Position numbers and translations under genes: made by a program. Below, one piece after another: positions 26,450-35,996 of a stretch of DNA of 64,000 bases. This stretch comes from Lysinibacillus fusiformis (GTDB lineage Bacteria; Bacillota; Bacilli; Bacillales_A; Planococcaceae). The stretch is taken from contig NZ_PDFK01000004.1 of assembly GCF_002845985.1 (NCBI RefSeq), forward strand, positions 62,001-126,000. The letters are read 5' to 3'. The notes beneath the pieces were generated by a model. The model saw only the letters and a list, made by a program, of their open reading frames with translations. It did no database searches and was not told where the DNA came from. Position 1 is the first letter of the stretch, and each line of letters starts with the position of its first letter.

Positions 26450-27919
26450 TCATACTCCCTCAAATATATATTTTTTGTTAAGTAAATAAAATATACATAC
26501 CCCTTCAACTAATACTATAAGGATCAAATACAATGATACGATCATTGGTGATGTGCCATATATCAAATGGCTGTACCCATTTAAACCCACTGGAATGTAT
26601 TTATAACCAGGGAATAATAATGCGATAAAGATGCCTATAGTAACCAAATTGGTTGAACTGCTCTTTGAAACTATTTGTAATGTAATCGACAGCAGAATGT
26701 AAATGCTTATTTGTAGAAAGCCATTGATAAAAAAGTGATATAGCAAAGAAGTAAATTTCATATCTTCCACTACTGTCACTCGAAAGGAAAATTCAATGCC
26801 CTTAAAATATGCCACTGTTAAAGTCAATATAAATATAAAAAACAAATACAATATTGCCATTAATAAAATATTACGCAACCATTCGCCCATCCATTTAAAC
26901 ATAGAGTTGTAGCGAATAATTTTGTAGTAGCTCAACTCAGAAAACTCACTTGCTAAATAGATTTGTGCCAAATATAAAAAGCCGAAGAAAATTACTATGT
27001 AATACAAATACGACAAAAAAGTATAACCCTCAGATGATGTACCGAAAAAATTAAGGAGAAATAGATCAATTACAGTATTACTTCGGGTATCTGCCATAAA
27101 GTAAGTTCCTAATACTAATACAAAAAGGTATACTACTATGCCCGTCTGAAAAGAAGTAAAGCTGACTATTTGTTTTCCATCTTTAAATTGCACGGCTAAA
27201 TAGATTAATCCAAGAGAAACAATTGCTATTAAAGGGATAGTTAATGTGTTATTCCAAAGATTTAATGTTTGGAACATAACAACATAGTTTGATAAAGACA
27301 ATTTCGCTAAATACTCAGGGAAAAGTTTCCAGGATACAAAAGAAAATATATATAGAACCGTAACAACAAAGCTTATCCATCTCCATGACTGAAGAAAGAC
27401 ATATATAGTAGTAACCGACATTAAAATAATAAATGTCGTAATAACGAACATAACTATTTGATATAAAAGAGCAAGAAGAGGGAGATCAAAATACTGTCTC
27501 ATAATGGCAGTAGGTTCGAATAATTTACTTCCAGAACTCCATTCACTTGCAAAGGGAAGCCCTATACTCATGATGAATGCCACTAATAGCCAAACTATAA
27601 TCGTCAAAGTTAAATACAATAAAATTTTCTTAGAAGCGATGAGTACCCACTTTTTATATGAGCCTAATCTGATCAATATATGATATTCAAAGCCTTTTAC
27701 TAAAAAAGTTACATAGAAATATAAGAGGAATGGTAAAACGAAATAAATAATTAAGTTAACATCACTTAGTAATATTATTAGTAGATCCCAAGCATTAACA
27801 GGTGCATAACTTTCAATAATTGTTCTTCTTATTCCAAAACAATAAATAAAAATAACGAAACCCAACACATTCCACCTTAACTGCAGCAACTCATTGATAA
27901 GACTTCTCAAAATAACCAT
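26450..27919 (-). CDS. Large polytopic membrane protein, ABC permease-like
   Basis: The 489-aa protein has about twelve hydrophobic helices arranged as two six-helix halves, as if two ABC-2 permeases were fused. It has no signal peptide or enzymatic motif. Its start overlaps the upstream 260-aa permease gene by 13 bp and its stop is 6 bp from the ATPase gene. I recall DUF2705-type proteins with this layout beside DUF2712 secreted proteins, but the match is from memory and uncertain. Confidence 0.8.
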   Translation of the reverse strand: MVILRSLINELLQLRWNVLGFVIFIYCFGIRRTIIESYAPVNAWDLLIILLSDVNLIIYFVLPFLLYFYVTFLVKGFEYHILIRLGSYKKWVLIASKKILLYLTLTIIVWLLVAFIMSIGLPFASEWSSGSKLFEPTAIMRQYFDLPLLALLYQIVMFVITTFIILMSVTTIYVFLQSWRWISFVVTVLYIFSFVSWKLFPEYLAKLSLSNYVVMFQTLNLWNNTLTIPLIAIVSLGLIYLAVQFKDGKQIVSFTSFQTGIVVYLFVLVLGTYFMADTRSNTVIDLFLLNFFGTSSEGYTFLSYLYYIVIFFGFLYLAQIYLASEFSELSYYKIIRYNSMFKWMGEWLRNILLMAILYLFFIFILTLTVAYFKGIEFSFRVTVVEDMKFTSLLYHFFINGFLQISIYILLSITLQIVSKSSSTNLVTIGIFIALLFPGYKYIPVGLNGYSHLIYGTSPMIVSLYLILIVLVEGVCIFYLLNKKYIFEGV

Positions 27920-28689
27920 TCTGTCGAATTCCTTCTCTTAAGATATACATAACTCACAATCACAATTATTAATAAAAACATAAATGGTACAAATACAGTC
28001 CATAAGTCTTGTTGCATTATAGAGTACGGAAAAACTGTATATAATGGTGCAAACTTCGAAATACCTAACACAGCAGAAACAAAGCTCATTGCTTGATACC
28101 ATACAAATGGTATCGATAAAGCAACAAAGGAATTATCTAAGATCAAGCATAAGATTAAAGGTAAAGTAGCATATAAAACTCCATTGATACCTACCCAGAG
28201 GGAGTATATAAATCCATACATAAAAGGTCCGTAAACTAAGAGTTGATCGAATGTTACCGTACCAGGCATATTCCCACTATCTCCAATATTAGTGATGAAT
28301 GCAAATTGGGGGTTTATATATTGAGCAAAGAGGAATGGTAAAAACGCATACAAAAATGAAACCCCAAATGAAAGAAGTGCATTTACTATGATTTTAGCGT
28401 TCAAATAGATATTAAAATCTATTCTTATTTTGGTATATGTTAAATAATTATTATTTCTCTCATGAATGATTGTATCTGCAAAAACGAATAATACTAAAAT
28501 TGGAAAAATCATTGCTCCAATACCATTGAGCAAACGCCCATAGAGATCAATATTGTCAGTGAAGTAATAGCCTTCATGGATTATTAAATATTGTATCCAT
28601 ACGGGTAAAATAATAATAAGAAACCAAGTTAGAACTCTATTAAACGTAAGTATTTGCTTAAATTCAACCCCTATTTGTTGTTTTAACAT
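27907..28689 (-). CDS. ABC-2 family permease-like membrane protein
   Basis: The 260-aa protein has six predicted membrane helices with the long first periplasm-facing loop often seen in ABC-2 permeases, and a conserved-looking FADTIIHERNNNYLTYTKIR coupling region. It starts the operon that continues with the 489-aa membrane protein and the ATPase. AGGAGAGAG lies before the ATG. Together these three would make an asymmetric exporter. The substrate is not known. Confidence 0.82.
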   Translation of the reverse strand: MLKQQIGVEFKQILTFNRVLTWFLIIILPVWIQYLIIHEGYYFTDNIDLYGRLLNGIGAMIFPILVLFVFADTIIHERNNNYLTYTKIRIDFNIYLNAKIIVNALLSFGVSFLYAFLPFLFAQYINPQFAFITNIGDSGNMPGTVTFDQLLVYGPFMYGFIYSLWVGINGVLYATLPLILCLILDNSFVALSIPFVWYQAMSFVSAVLGISKFAPLYTVFPYSIMQQDLWTVFVPFMFLLIIVIVSYVYLKRRNSTEWLF

Positions 28690-28816
28690 CTCTCTCTCCT
28701 ATTCTTCGACTTAAAATAACAAACATCTAAAATAACGGTAACTTTACAAAATTCTAGTTTCCCTAATTAATAGTATCAACTCTAAAAAAGATAGATTAAA
28801 TAGGGTTACTTATTAA

Positions 28817-28853
28817 CAAAGACCATGTGGATTTAAAATCCTCATGGTCTTTA
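28817..28853 (-). terminator. Terminator or attenuator after the secreted-protein gene
   Basis: AAAGACCATG pairs with CATGGTCTTT, with a short T stretch on the minus strand. It lies between the secreted-protein gene and the ABC operon and could allow partial read-through (inference). Confidence 0.6.
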
Positions 28854-28886
28854 AATCTGTTTAAACAGGTTGACAAAATCCGTGAA

Positions 28887-29282
28887 TTAGTTACCTTGGA
28901 ATGTTCCAGTAACGGTGATAGGTAAAAATGATGTTACATCAGAACTGAATCTTGCTTGTATATATTTATCTTTTTTAATTGAATTTTCTAATAGATAGCC
29001 CTTATTAACATGAGATAAACGTACCCAAGGACCCGTATTTGTAAGTTTTGCCGTCTCTGCTCTTGCATCTAGTTTACTCTCGTTAGAGATAGAATCAATA
29101 AATAAATATCCATCCTTATCTGAGATAGATTTCTGTTGATATCCATCAGCTGATGATTGATTTAAACCAGGAACAGACGCATTGATGTTACGGGGCTCTG
29201 TAAGAGCTTGTACGTTTAACACGCCAGTTGTTAAAAGACCCAAGGAAAGTACTCCCGCTATTACTTTGCTATTTTTTTTCAT
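28887..29282 (-). CDS. Small secreted protein, possibly DUF2712-like
   Basis: With the ATG at 29280-29282 (GGAGGGAG upstream) the product is 131 aa. It has a classical signal peptide (KKNSKVIAGVLSLGLLTTGVL, hydrophobic core, likely cleavage after NVQA) and a mature part of about 100 residues. The mature part has no cysteine and is polar, with ARAETAKLTNTGPWVRLSHV and a C-terminus ITVTGTFQGN. The pattern recalls DUF2712 proteins, which sit beside ABC transporters, and more loosely lactococcin-972-type loci. Its role as bacteriocin, signal or transporter partner is unproven. Confidence 0.7.
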   Translation of the reverse strand: MKKNSKVIAGVLSLGLLTTGVLNVQALTEPRNINASVPGLNQSSADGYQQKSISDKDGYLFIDSISNESKLDARAETAKLTNTGPWVRLSHVNKGYLLENSIKKDKYIQARFSSDVTSFLPITVTGTFQGN

Positions 29283-29300
29283 CTTAACTTCTCCCTCCAA

Positions 29301-29738
29301 CTAATAGTTTTTCCACTTAATTCAACTATAACTCGGTAAATTTTCAATCTCTAGAATGAGTAAAGGATAAAACTTTTGAGAAAATAGTAAATTAAATATC
29401 TTAATGTAATGGAATTTTCCTCATTATAAAGGAAATATATTCACCTCTAATCTGCATAAAAAACCCATTACTATTTGAATATACCATTATTCCATATTTT
29501 TACAATATTATATTTTGGAGGTTACAACTTGAGACATTTATTTACTGCCTAACAATATCTTGAAAATTTTAGAGGGAAAGTTTAAAAACTTTTGTGTAAC
29601 CTTATTCAGCAAATCTGCTTTGGTTCGTTTCAATATCTTTCTTCACAATCTTTATAGCAACTTCAAAAAACTATTTCACTTTCAGAAATCTACGAAGCTG
29701 AAATGATTTTTAATAAATTTTTACAAATTCACAGCTAG
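29301..29738. other. AT-rich intergenic region
   Basis: No ORF with a credible ribosome binding site was found in this stretch. It must hold the promoter of the minus-strand secreted-protein gene, but I could not single out convincing hexamers. It also precedes the decayed HAD gene. Confidence 0.4.
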
Positions 29739-30213
29739 TTGAAAGCGATGCTATTTGATTTAGACGATACATTACTGAATCGAAGACTTTTGGAATCGAC
29801 AGTTTCCTTGTTGTTTTTCTATCAATCAAAATACGTTGAATATTATCTATTCTATCAAAAAGCATGTACAAGTTGGCATTATCACAAACGGGTCGGCTCA
29901 GAGACAAAAAGCAAAAATCATGCACACTCATTTAACTAGCTGTTTCGATCTCCTCATTATTTCTGAGGAAGTGGGCTACAGCAAGCCTGACAAGCGCATT
30001 TTTGAACTTGCCTTAAACAAGCTTCAAGTGCAACCAGAAAATGCATTATTCGTTGGAGATGACTTAGAAAAGGATATCGGCGGCTGTCAGCATGCAAAGA
30101 TCAAGGGTATATGGTTCAATCCATATAGGCGCAAAAATGATACTGACATCAGACCCTATGCAGAGATTCATTCGTTTGATCCATTAGCAAAAGGAAGAGC
30201 CCTGTTTGATTAG
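29739..30213 (+). pseudogene. HAD-family hydrolase remnant (internal deletion and frameshift)
   Basis: The start of a YfnB/YjjG-like phosphatase is visible as MKAMLFDLDDTLLNR, containing the DxD nucleophile motif. About 30 codons later the frame changes and the core resumes at VQVGIITNGSAQRQ (motif II), then GYSKPDKRIFELAL (motif III) and FVGDDLEKDIGG (motif IV). The helical cap, normally about 80 residues between motifs I and II, is missing. The gene is therefore broken by an internal deletion and cannot make a normal enzyme. Confidence 0.8.
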
Positions 30214-30226
30214 GACTCTTCCTTTA
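30190..30226. terminator. Bidirectional terminator
   Basis: AAAGGAAGAG pairs with CTCTTCCTTT at the junction of the HAD remnant and the convergent hydantoinase-like gene. Confidence 0.75.
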
Positions 30227-30230
30227 TGTG

Positions 30231-31781
30231 TTAGACCATTTTCCCTACTACTTTTACCTTTAATCTTGTTGCATTTTCTGGATGATAGGCTAGTGGTGTT
30301 TCTTCTACTTCTACTAGCTCAATCGTCTCCTGAATGGCTCCTGCTAATACTGCTTGTTTTACCGCTTTACTTTGGGCATCCTTTAATGATTCCTCGCGAG
30401 GTTCCTTGGCATAAATATAAATTTGCTCATATTGACCGCTAATTTGCGCAATAGAGGCACCGATGGCATTCGCCACACCACCATATTCATTTTTCACAAT
30501 AGTGGAAACGCCTCGAATCTGTTCTGGCACGATAATCCCCCCACCGCCTACTAAGACCAGTGACACATCCTCTGAGGAGGTTTTCATCTTATCAATGGCC
30601 TGCCCCAGTAAGGAAGAAATTTCTTGTTGAACGGCTTTGGCAAATGCTTCATCTAGATGTGCGACTAAAGTGGGGTCGCCTACTTCTGCTAAGCCTAGAC
30701 GGACAGCGATATCCGTTGTTGTTAAAGTCGAGCCACCAAAGACAAGTGCCTCCTCACTAATTTGATAGCCTACACTATCTGGTCCAACTGTAATTTTGTC
30801 ACCGTTCACACGAACAATACTACCACCGCCAAGACCAACTGAAATAATATCTGGCATCCTAAAGTTTGTCCGAATGTCTCCTACTTCCACAGCAACTGAA
30901 GATTCTCGTGGGAATCCATCCTGTAATACGCCTATATCTGAAGTCGTTCCCCCAACGTCCAGCACCATTGTATTTTGAATTTGGGATAAATACGACGCTC
31001 CACGAATACTGTTTGTTGGCCCACAGGCAATCGTTAAAATTGGGAATTGTTTTGCATAATCGATGGACATTAACGTACCGTCATTCTGACATAAATAAAC
31101 GTCTACATTAAAAATACCTTCCGTTTGAAGCGCCTGGACAAAGCCCTCTGTTGTTGTCTCAATGACCTTACATAATGCCGCATTTAGAATCGTTGCATTT
31201 TCACGTTCAATTAGCCCGACAGAACCAATTAACGAGGAGCAAGAAATAGGAAATTCCTCCCCATAGACCTCTTGAATCCATTCACGAACCTGTAATTCTT
31301 GATCGTTTTTAATAGAAGAAAAGACACCAACAATTGCAATCGATTCTACTTGGTCGTGCCATTCCTCTAATAGTTTTTTAATTTCTTCTCGATTAAGAGC
31401 ACTTAATAATTGACCATCGTATTCATAGCCACCATGTGCAATCGCATAATGACCCGACAATTGATCAATCATATCCGCTGGCCAAGCTGTATAAGGAAGT
31501 ACTGATGCCGTTGCTGGATAGCCTAACCGAATAACACCGACTTTTGCTAGCTTTTTACGTTCAACAATGGCATTTGTACATTGGGTTGTCCCTAACATTG
31601 CATGTGTTATTTTTGCTTTATCAATATTTGCACCCTTGAGTAATTGTTGCAAGGACTTTTCAATACCCGTTTTAATATCTAAGCTTGTTGGTGATTTCAC
31701 ACTGTAAATAAGTTGACTATTATGATCTAAAAGGATGGCATCCGTATTTGTTCCGCCCACATCAATTCCAATTTTATACAT
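30231..31781 (-). CDS. Hydantoinase/oxoprolinase (HyuA-like) family protein
   Basis: The 516-aa protein has the ASKHA-type ATPase core of the hydantoinase/oxoprolinase A family: an N-terminal IGIDVGGTNTDAILL phosphate loop, LGTTQCTNAIVERK, and a second phosphate motif VLDVGGTTSDIGVL followed by GLGGGSIVRV. It is shorter than HyuA (about 700 aa), as is common for the form that pairs with DUF917. The likely chemistry is ATP-dependent opening of a cyclic amide such as a hydantoin; the true substrate is unknown. It overlaps the DUF917 gene by 8 bp. Confidence 0.9.
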   Translation of the reverse strand: MYKIGIDVGGTNTDAILLDHNSQLIYSVKSPTSLDIKTGIEKSLQQLLKGANIDKAKITHAMLGTTQCTNAIVERKKLAKVGVIRLGYPATASVLPYTAWPADMIDQLSGHYAIAHGGYEYDGQLLSALNREEIKKLLEEWHDQVESIAIVGVFSSIKNDQELQVREWIQEVYGEEFPISCSSLIGSVGLIERENATILNAALCKVIETTTEGFVQALQTEGIFNVDVYLCQNDGTLMSIDYAKQFPILTIACGPTNSIRGASYLSQIQNTMVLDVGGTTSDIGVLQDGFPRESSVAVEVGDIRTNFRMPDIISVGLGGGSIVRVNGDKITVGPDSVGYQISEEALVFGGSTLTTTDIAVRLGLAEVGDPTLVAHLDEAFAKAVQQEISSLLGQAIDKMKTSSEDVSLVLVGGGGIIVPEQIRGVSTIVKNEYGGVANAIGASIAQISGQYEQIYIYAKEPREESLKDAQSKAVKQAVLAGAIQETIELVEVEETPLAYHPENATRLKVKVVGKMV

Positions 31782-32877
31782 GTTTTGCTACCTCCTTTTT
31801 CACCATTTCCTCAATTGGCATGTAATCATAATCATAGCCAAAGTATCTTGGTCCTGCTGTTTCAATGCCTTTTGCTGTACGCCACTTTTCATGTGCTGGT
31901 AAGCCAATCACACGCACACGTTTACCATATTTTAAGCTTTCTGTTGTAACAGGCAATAATGTTTCATAATCCACCAAACAAATTAAGTCTGGCGTCATCG
32001 CAACAACCTGCTCGTTTTTCTCTGCTAATAAGTTTTCATTTTGGAAATGAACCTTCATTTGATCGTTTTTATAGGAATCAATCCCTTCAAGATTCATTTT
32101 ACCTAGATTAAACCCACCTTTTGTTTCACGAATAACATCTACTATTTTTCCTTGGAATAGCTCATAGCCCTCTACAAGCGTTAAAAGATTTTCTAGCTTA
32201 TCGTTCACCTCTTGATCTTTAGAGGCAATAATTTCACCGATTTTTTCAGAAAGCGTCACAATATGATGAACACCACTTTTCTTAATTTGTGCACCGGTCG
32301 TAGGATACAGGCTCACTAGAGAACTAGCGCCCATCTCTACCGTTGCAGTTCGGGCGAGACGCTCCGTCCATTTATTATCAATCGTTTCAAAAATACCAAT
32401 ATTCCCTTTTTCATCTGTGATGGCCATTGGGGTTGCCGAAATTCCATCTAGGTTAAAGGTCACCATTTGTAATTCCGGGAATGCACGACCCATCCCGTCG
32501 CAATCAATCAGCGGTAATCCAAGCTGTGCAGCTACTACAATCGGAATCATCGAATTGACGCCGCCCGCTTCCATTGGATAAGTGCCTGCAATTTTTTCTT
32601 TTCCTAAATATTGAGCAAGCTTTTGGAATACCTTGACAAATTCATCCCCACGTGGAAATTTTTCTACTAACACGGAAGGTGCACCCATCATCGCTGCTGG
32701 AATGAAAAAGTCATCATCCCCAATTTCATCCACCGAATACAACTTCACAGGCCCATTTTTTTCGATGGCAGAAAGCGCCATAAGTTTCCCAATGTATGGA
32801 TCTCCGCCTCCACCTGTTCCTAGAAATGCTGCACCAATGGCAATATGTTCAATAGCTGCTTGATCTAAATATCTCAT
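31774..32877 (-). CDS. DUF917 family protein
   Basis: The 367-aa protein has the DUF917 hallmarks: AAFLGTGGGGDPYIGKL near the N-terminus, PMEAGGVNSMIPIVVAAQLGLPLIDCDGMGRAFPELQM-type core (seen in part as LIDCDGMGRAFPE) and a C-terminal CLVDYETLLPVTTE region. DUF917 proteins are usual partners of HyuA-like proteins and may form the second half of the enzyme. It is coupled by overlaps to the permease upstream (4 bp) and the hydantoinase-like gene downstream (8 bp). Confidence 0.92.
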   Translation of the reverse strand: MRYLDQAAIEHIAIGAAFLGTGGGGDPYIGKLMALSAIEKNGPVKLYSVDEIGDDDFFIPAAMMGAPSVLVEKFPRGDEFVKVFQKLAQYLGKEKIAGTYPMEAGGVNSMIPIVVAAQLGLPLIDCDGMGRAFPELQMVTFNLDGISATPMAITDEKGNIGIFETIDNKWTERLARTATVEMGASSLVSLYPTTGAQIKKSGVHHIVTLSEKIGEIIASKDQEVNDKLENLLTLVEGYELFQGKIVDVIRETKGGFNLGKMNLEGIDSYKNDQMKVHFQNENLLAEKNEQVVAMTPDLICLVDYETLLPVTTESLKYGKRVRVIGLPAHEKWRTAKGIETAGPRYFGYDYDYMPIEEMVKKEVAKHV

Positions 32878-34142
32878 CTATGTTCCTCCAGTATGACCGT
32901 TTTTTGTATGGATAGACGATACCCAATATAATAAATAACGAATGAAATAATAATGCCAATCATCGGTTGATTTGGCAGTGATGGCAACTCAGGGAATAAA
33001 GAGAATACCACTGGCATACAGGCAATCATAGCCCCTACTAACCAAGAAAATACGCCTAATCGATTGACCCCTTCCACCTCATGCCAGCTAGCTGCTTTGC
33101 CTTTATGAATCACCCAATAGGAGGCAATCATCACCCCTGCAACAGGTGGAATCATGGCCGATAAGATCGACATAATAGGTGTAAAATAATTTAATATCCC
33201 AACTACCGCTAAAATTGTGCCAATTGTTCCTGCAACCCCAATCGCTAAGCGCTCTTTGTTTTTGGCAACATCGAACACATTAATTAAAGCGATACCGCCA
33301 GAAATGGCATTGACCAAATTCGTTTTCCATGTCGCTAAAATCAAGCCAACCCCGCCAATAAACGGTGTTGCGATATGCAGAAAGACAGCTGTAATATCAC
33401 TTGTCTGATAGGCAATCGTTAAGATGGCTCCTACTGCAATCATTAGTACACCAGCTGGAATAATGCCCAATGCAGCGGCCTTGACTACATCTGAACGTTT
33501 TTTGGAAAATTGCGAATAATCTCCCGCTATGACAGCCCCTAAAGCAAAAGATCCAATCGTTACAGCTAAACCATCCATAAAGTTCATATTCCCCTGTGGC
33601 TGATAGTCTCGAATAAGCTGTAGCTGATCGCCCGTTAATGTTTGCCCTAAACCGTAAAGGCAAATGATGACAAGTAATGGTACGGCGATATAGCTTAATA
33701 CACGTAACACTTTCATTCCATAAAGAGCGGATACGACCATCACCATACCACTTATCAATGAAGCAAGCGGAATAGGTATATTCAAATGATAGATTGCTAG
33801 TAAATTCGCTAAGGCAACGCCACAAACATTGGCCTGAATACCAAACCAGCCTAAGCAAGCAATGGCTAAAATAATGGACAAAATAGTACGAGAGCCTTTT
33901 TTACCAAACACTTGCCCTGCCACATGAACAGTTGGTTTTCCTAAATCACTGCTTTGCATTCCTTGTAAAATCATAATGAATACGACAATCGCGTAGCCTA
34001 CAAAAGCGACAGCAAGTGCCTTTGATAGACTCATATTTGTTATGAGTGCGTTACCTACTAATAAACTGGGAATACAAATCATGGCACCCGCCCAAATAAT
34101 GCCTAAGCTATACCATGATTGACCTTTGTTTTCGTTTTGCAT
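32874..34142 (-). CDS. NCS1-family cytosine/purine-type permease (CodB-like)
   Basis: The 422-aa protein has twelve membrane helices and the NCS1 features GIIWAGAMICIPSLLVG in helix 1 and WFGIQANVCGVALANLL in helix 3. Relatives carry cytosine, allantoin, hydantoins or thiamine precursors. It is the first gene of the operon with DUF917 and the hydantoinase-like gene and would bring in their substrate. The divergence of the helix 1 and 6 binding residues from CodB prevents a firm substrate call. Confidence 0.9.
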   Translation of the reverse strand: MQNENKGQSWYSLGIIWAGAMICIPSLLVGNALITNMSLSKALAVAFVGYAIVVFIMILQGMQSSDLGKPTVHVAGQVFGKKGSRTILSIILAIACLGWFGIQANVCGVALANLLAIYHLNIPIPLASLISGMVMVVSALYGMKVLRVLSYIAVPLLVIICLYGLGQTLTGDQLQLIRDYQPQGNMNFMDGLAVTIGSFALGAVIAGDYSQFSKKRSDVVKAAALGIIPAGVLMIAVGAILTIAYQTSDITAVFLHIATPFIGGVGLILATWKTNLVNAISGGIALINVFDVAKNKERLAIGVAGTIGTILAVVGILNYFTPIMSILSAMIPPVAGVMIASYWVIHKGKAASWHEVEGVNRLGVFSWLVGAMIACMPVVFSLFPELPSLPNQPMIGIIISFVIYYIGYRLSIQKTVILEEHR

Positions 34143-34223
34143 ATGACTCCCTCCTTGTTATTGCTTGATTGGTTAATGTTCTTCATTATAAAAGAAAGGG
34201 TGGTTTCACGTCTTTTGCGTAAA

Positions 34224-34274
34224 TGAAAAAAATAATCTGAAATTTTGTTCAAAATGACAAAATTTCAGATTATT
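34224..34274 (-). terminator. Terminator of pucR-like gene
   Basis: A perfect 17-bp stem (AATAATCTGAAATTTTG and its complement) is followed on the minus strand by T7. It separates the PucR gene from the permease operon, so the two are transcribed separately. Confidence 0.92.
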
Positions 34275-34278
34275 CTAA

Positions 34279-35883
34279 TCAATCATTAATTAATCGATAC
34301 AGCATACAAGCCATATACACATCGTAAAATTCTGCGTATACTGTGACATCTGTGCCAATCAACTCACTAATTTTTTTAATGCGATATTTCACTGTATTTT
34401 TATGAATATAAAGTAGCTCTGCACAGCGCTCCACACTAGCATTTGCGTCTAATAAAAAGGTAATTAAGGTCTGTAAGGAATCATGATCGCGCAAGATAGG
34501 TTCAATGACAGACAAATACTCTTCAATCATTTCTTCTCCCTGTATACTGACATCCATCGCCCTTTTCATGGAGCGTACTTCCGCTGCCGTAAACAGCTTT
34601 TGCATTGGATAAATGGTATGGGCCTTGTCCCCCACCTGATTGACCAATTGATACATTTGACGAACAGACTTTGTATTTCTCATTTTGGGCGCATAAACAA
34701 TTTCCGCTATTTGAGCAGTATAGCTTGTAGTATCGTTAAATTCAGTGGCAATTTCAAATTCATGATGTTTATACAAACAATTCCCTAGTAACACAATTAT
34801 ACAATGATCAATGCATTGTATCACTCTTGTTTGGTAATACTTGGACAACTGCTCTTCTAATTCATCGCGAATTCTTTTTTCGTCCGCTAAATCATGCATG
34901 TAGACGAGCCACATCATTTGAATGGCGGAAACATCTATATGAAGGAGATTCGCTAATCTTCTCATTTTTTCACTTTCATCATTAATAATGGCTTTCACTA
35001 AGGCATACTCACTTACCTCATCATGCTTGTCCCCCCATAAATTAATGGCTACTTGCACAACCTCACTTACTTTTTCAATCGTTTTGGCAGGCAGTTTTGT
35101 ATTTTCTTTAATTAAGAATAAAAAGAGGGGCTCGCCATTTTTCTGATGCACTCTTTTATAGTCAACGACACAGGAGACATCACTTCTTTCTAGCTCTAGC
35201 TTTCCTGTTTCGTGCTGGAAGTTGGCCTGCGAGCATTCTTCAATAACGTTCGCTACATCTAATGATGAATTTCGTGGCCACATCACTTGATTCACAATAT
35301 CAAAATGATTATTTGTGAGCACAATATTGGCTTTCAAACGATCTGAGAGCATTTTCAGCGTAATTTCAACACTTCTTAAATGCTCTGGCAGTAAGGATAC
35401 CTTTTCCAACGTTTCTTTCACAAAATGATCATTCACACCTTGATTGCTAACAATTGCCTCCATTACCTCATAAATTACCTCGTTATAACGCAGTGAATAA
35501 TCATTTCTTGGCATACAAATGATAATAAATCCTTGCGCCTCCGCTAAGTCAAGCACTTCCTTTGGAATATCGGGCAAGACAATACCGACATAATATAAAA
35601 TAAGACCAAGCTCTCCTAAATCATGTAAATGCTGAATCGTTTCGCATTGCTGCTCCACACTATCTCGTATGGAGTAAAAAGAGCTAATGACAATCTCTTC
35701 TGCATACCATTCCTCTTGCACACGATTAATAATTTTAGAATAAAAATCAACATTGGATACCTCTAATACAGATAAGGAAGATACCGTACGATGTAAATTA
35801 TTTCGACCTGTTAGCACCTCTGCCCCCCGAAAGGATGGCAATTGTAATAATTCATTGACCGTTACCCCATGCTTCACCACCAC
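34279..35883 (-). CDS. PucR-family transcriptional activator
   Basis: The 534-aa regulator has an N-terminal PucR ligand-binding domain (about 5-125, beginning TVNELLQLPSFRGAEVLTGR), a middle GGDEF-like region, and a C-terminal helix-turn-helix CAELLYIHKNTVKYRIKKI. PucR members respond to purine, allantoin, proline or related nitrogen compounds. It sits just upstream of, and in the same direction as, the permease/DUF917/hydantoinase operon and probably activates it. The first codons are GTG-GTG-GTG, so the exact start is uncertain by one or two codons. Confidence 0.92.
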   Translation of the reverse strand: MVVKHGVTVNELLQLPSFRGAEVLTGRNNLHRTVSSLSVLEVSNVDFYSKIINRVQEEWYAEEIVISSFYSIRDSVEQQCETIQHLHDLGELGLILYYVGIVLPDIPKEVLDLAEAQGFIIICMPRNDYSLRYNEVIYEVMEAIVSNQGVNDHFVKETLEKVSLLPEHLRSVEITLKMLSDRLKANIVLTNNHFDIVNQVMWPRNSSLDVANVIEECSQANFQHETGKLELERSDVSCVVDYKRVHQKNGEPLFLFLIKENTKLPAKTIEKVSEVVQVAINLWGDKHDEVSEYALVKAIINDESEKMRRLANLLHIDVSAIQMMWLVYMHDLADEKRIRDELEEQLSKYYQTRVIQCIDHCIIVLLGNCLYKHHEFEIATEFNDTTSYTAQIAEIVYAPKMRNTKSVRQMYQLVNQVGDKAHTIYPMQKLFTAAEVRSMKRAMDVSIQGEEMIEEYLSVIEPILRDHDSLQTLITFLLDANASVERCAELLYIHKNTVKYRIKKISELIGTDVTVYAEFYDVYMACMLYRLIND

Positions 35884-35907
35884 TTTTCTTCACAACTCTT
35901 TTGAAGA

Positions 35908-35936
35908 AGAATACCATATCCCCTACGATCTTTCAA
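35908..35936 (-). promoter_or_regulatory. Sigma-A type promoter of the pucR-like gene
   Basis: TTGAAA (35931-35936) and TATTCT (35908-35913) are 17 bp apart on the minus strand, 25 bp before the start codons. Confidence 0.6.
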
Positions 35937-35996
35937 AATACAGTTTTATCCTTATTTTAACTGCTAGTCTGTCTTTAATAATAAACTATTAACTAT

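Noticed and set aside
33397..33858. Minus-strand 153-aa ORF within the NCS1 permease gene
   Set aside because: It lies wholly inside a well-supported membrane transporter gene in another frame and has no domain features.
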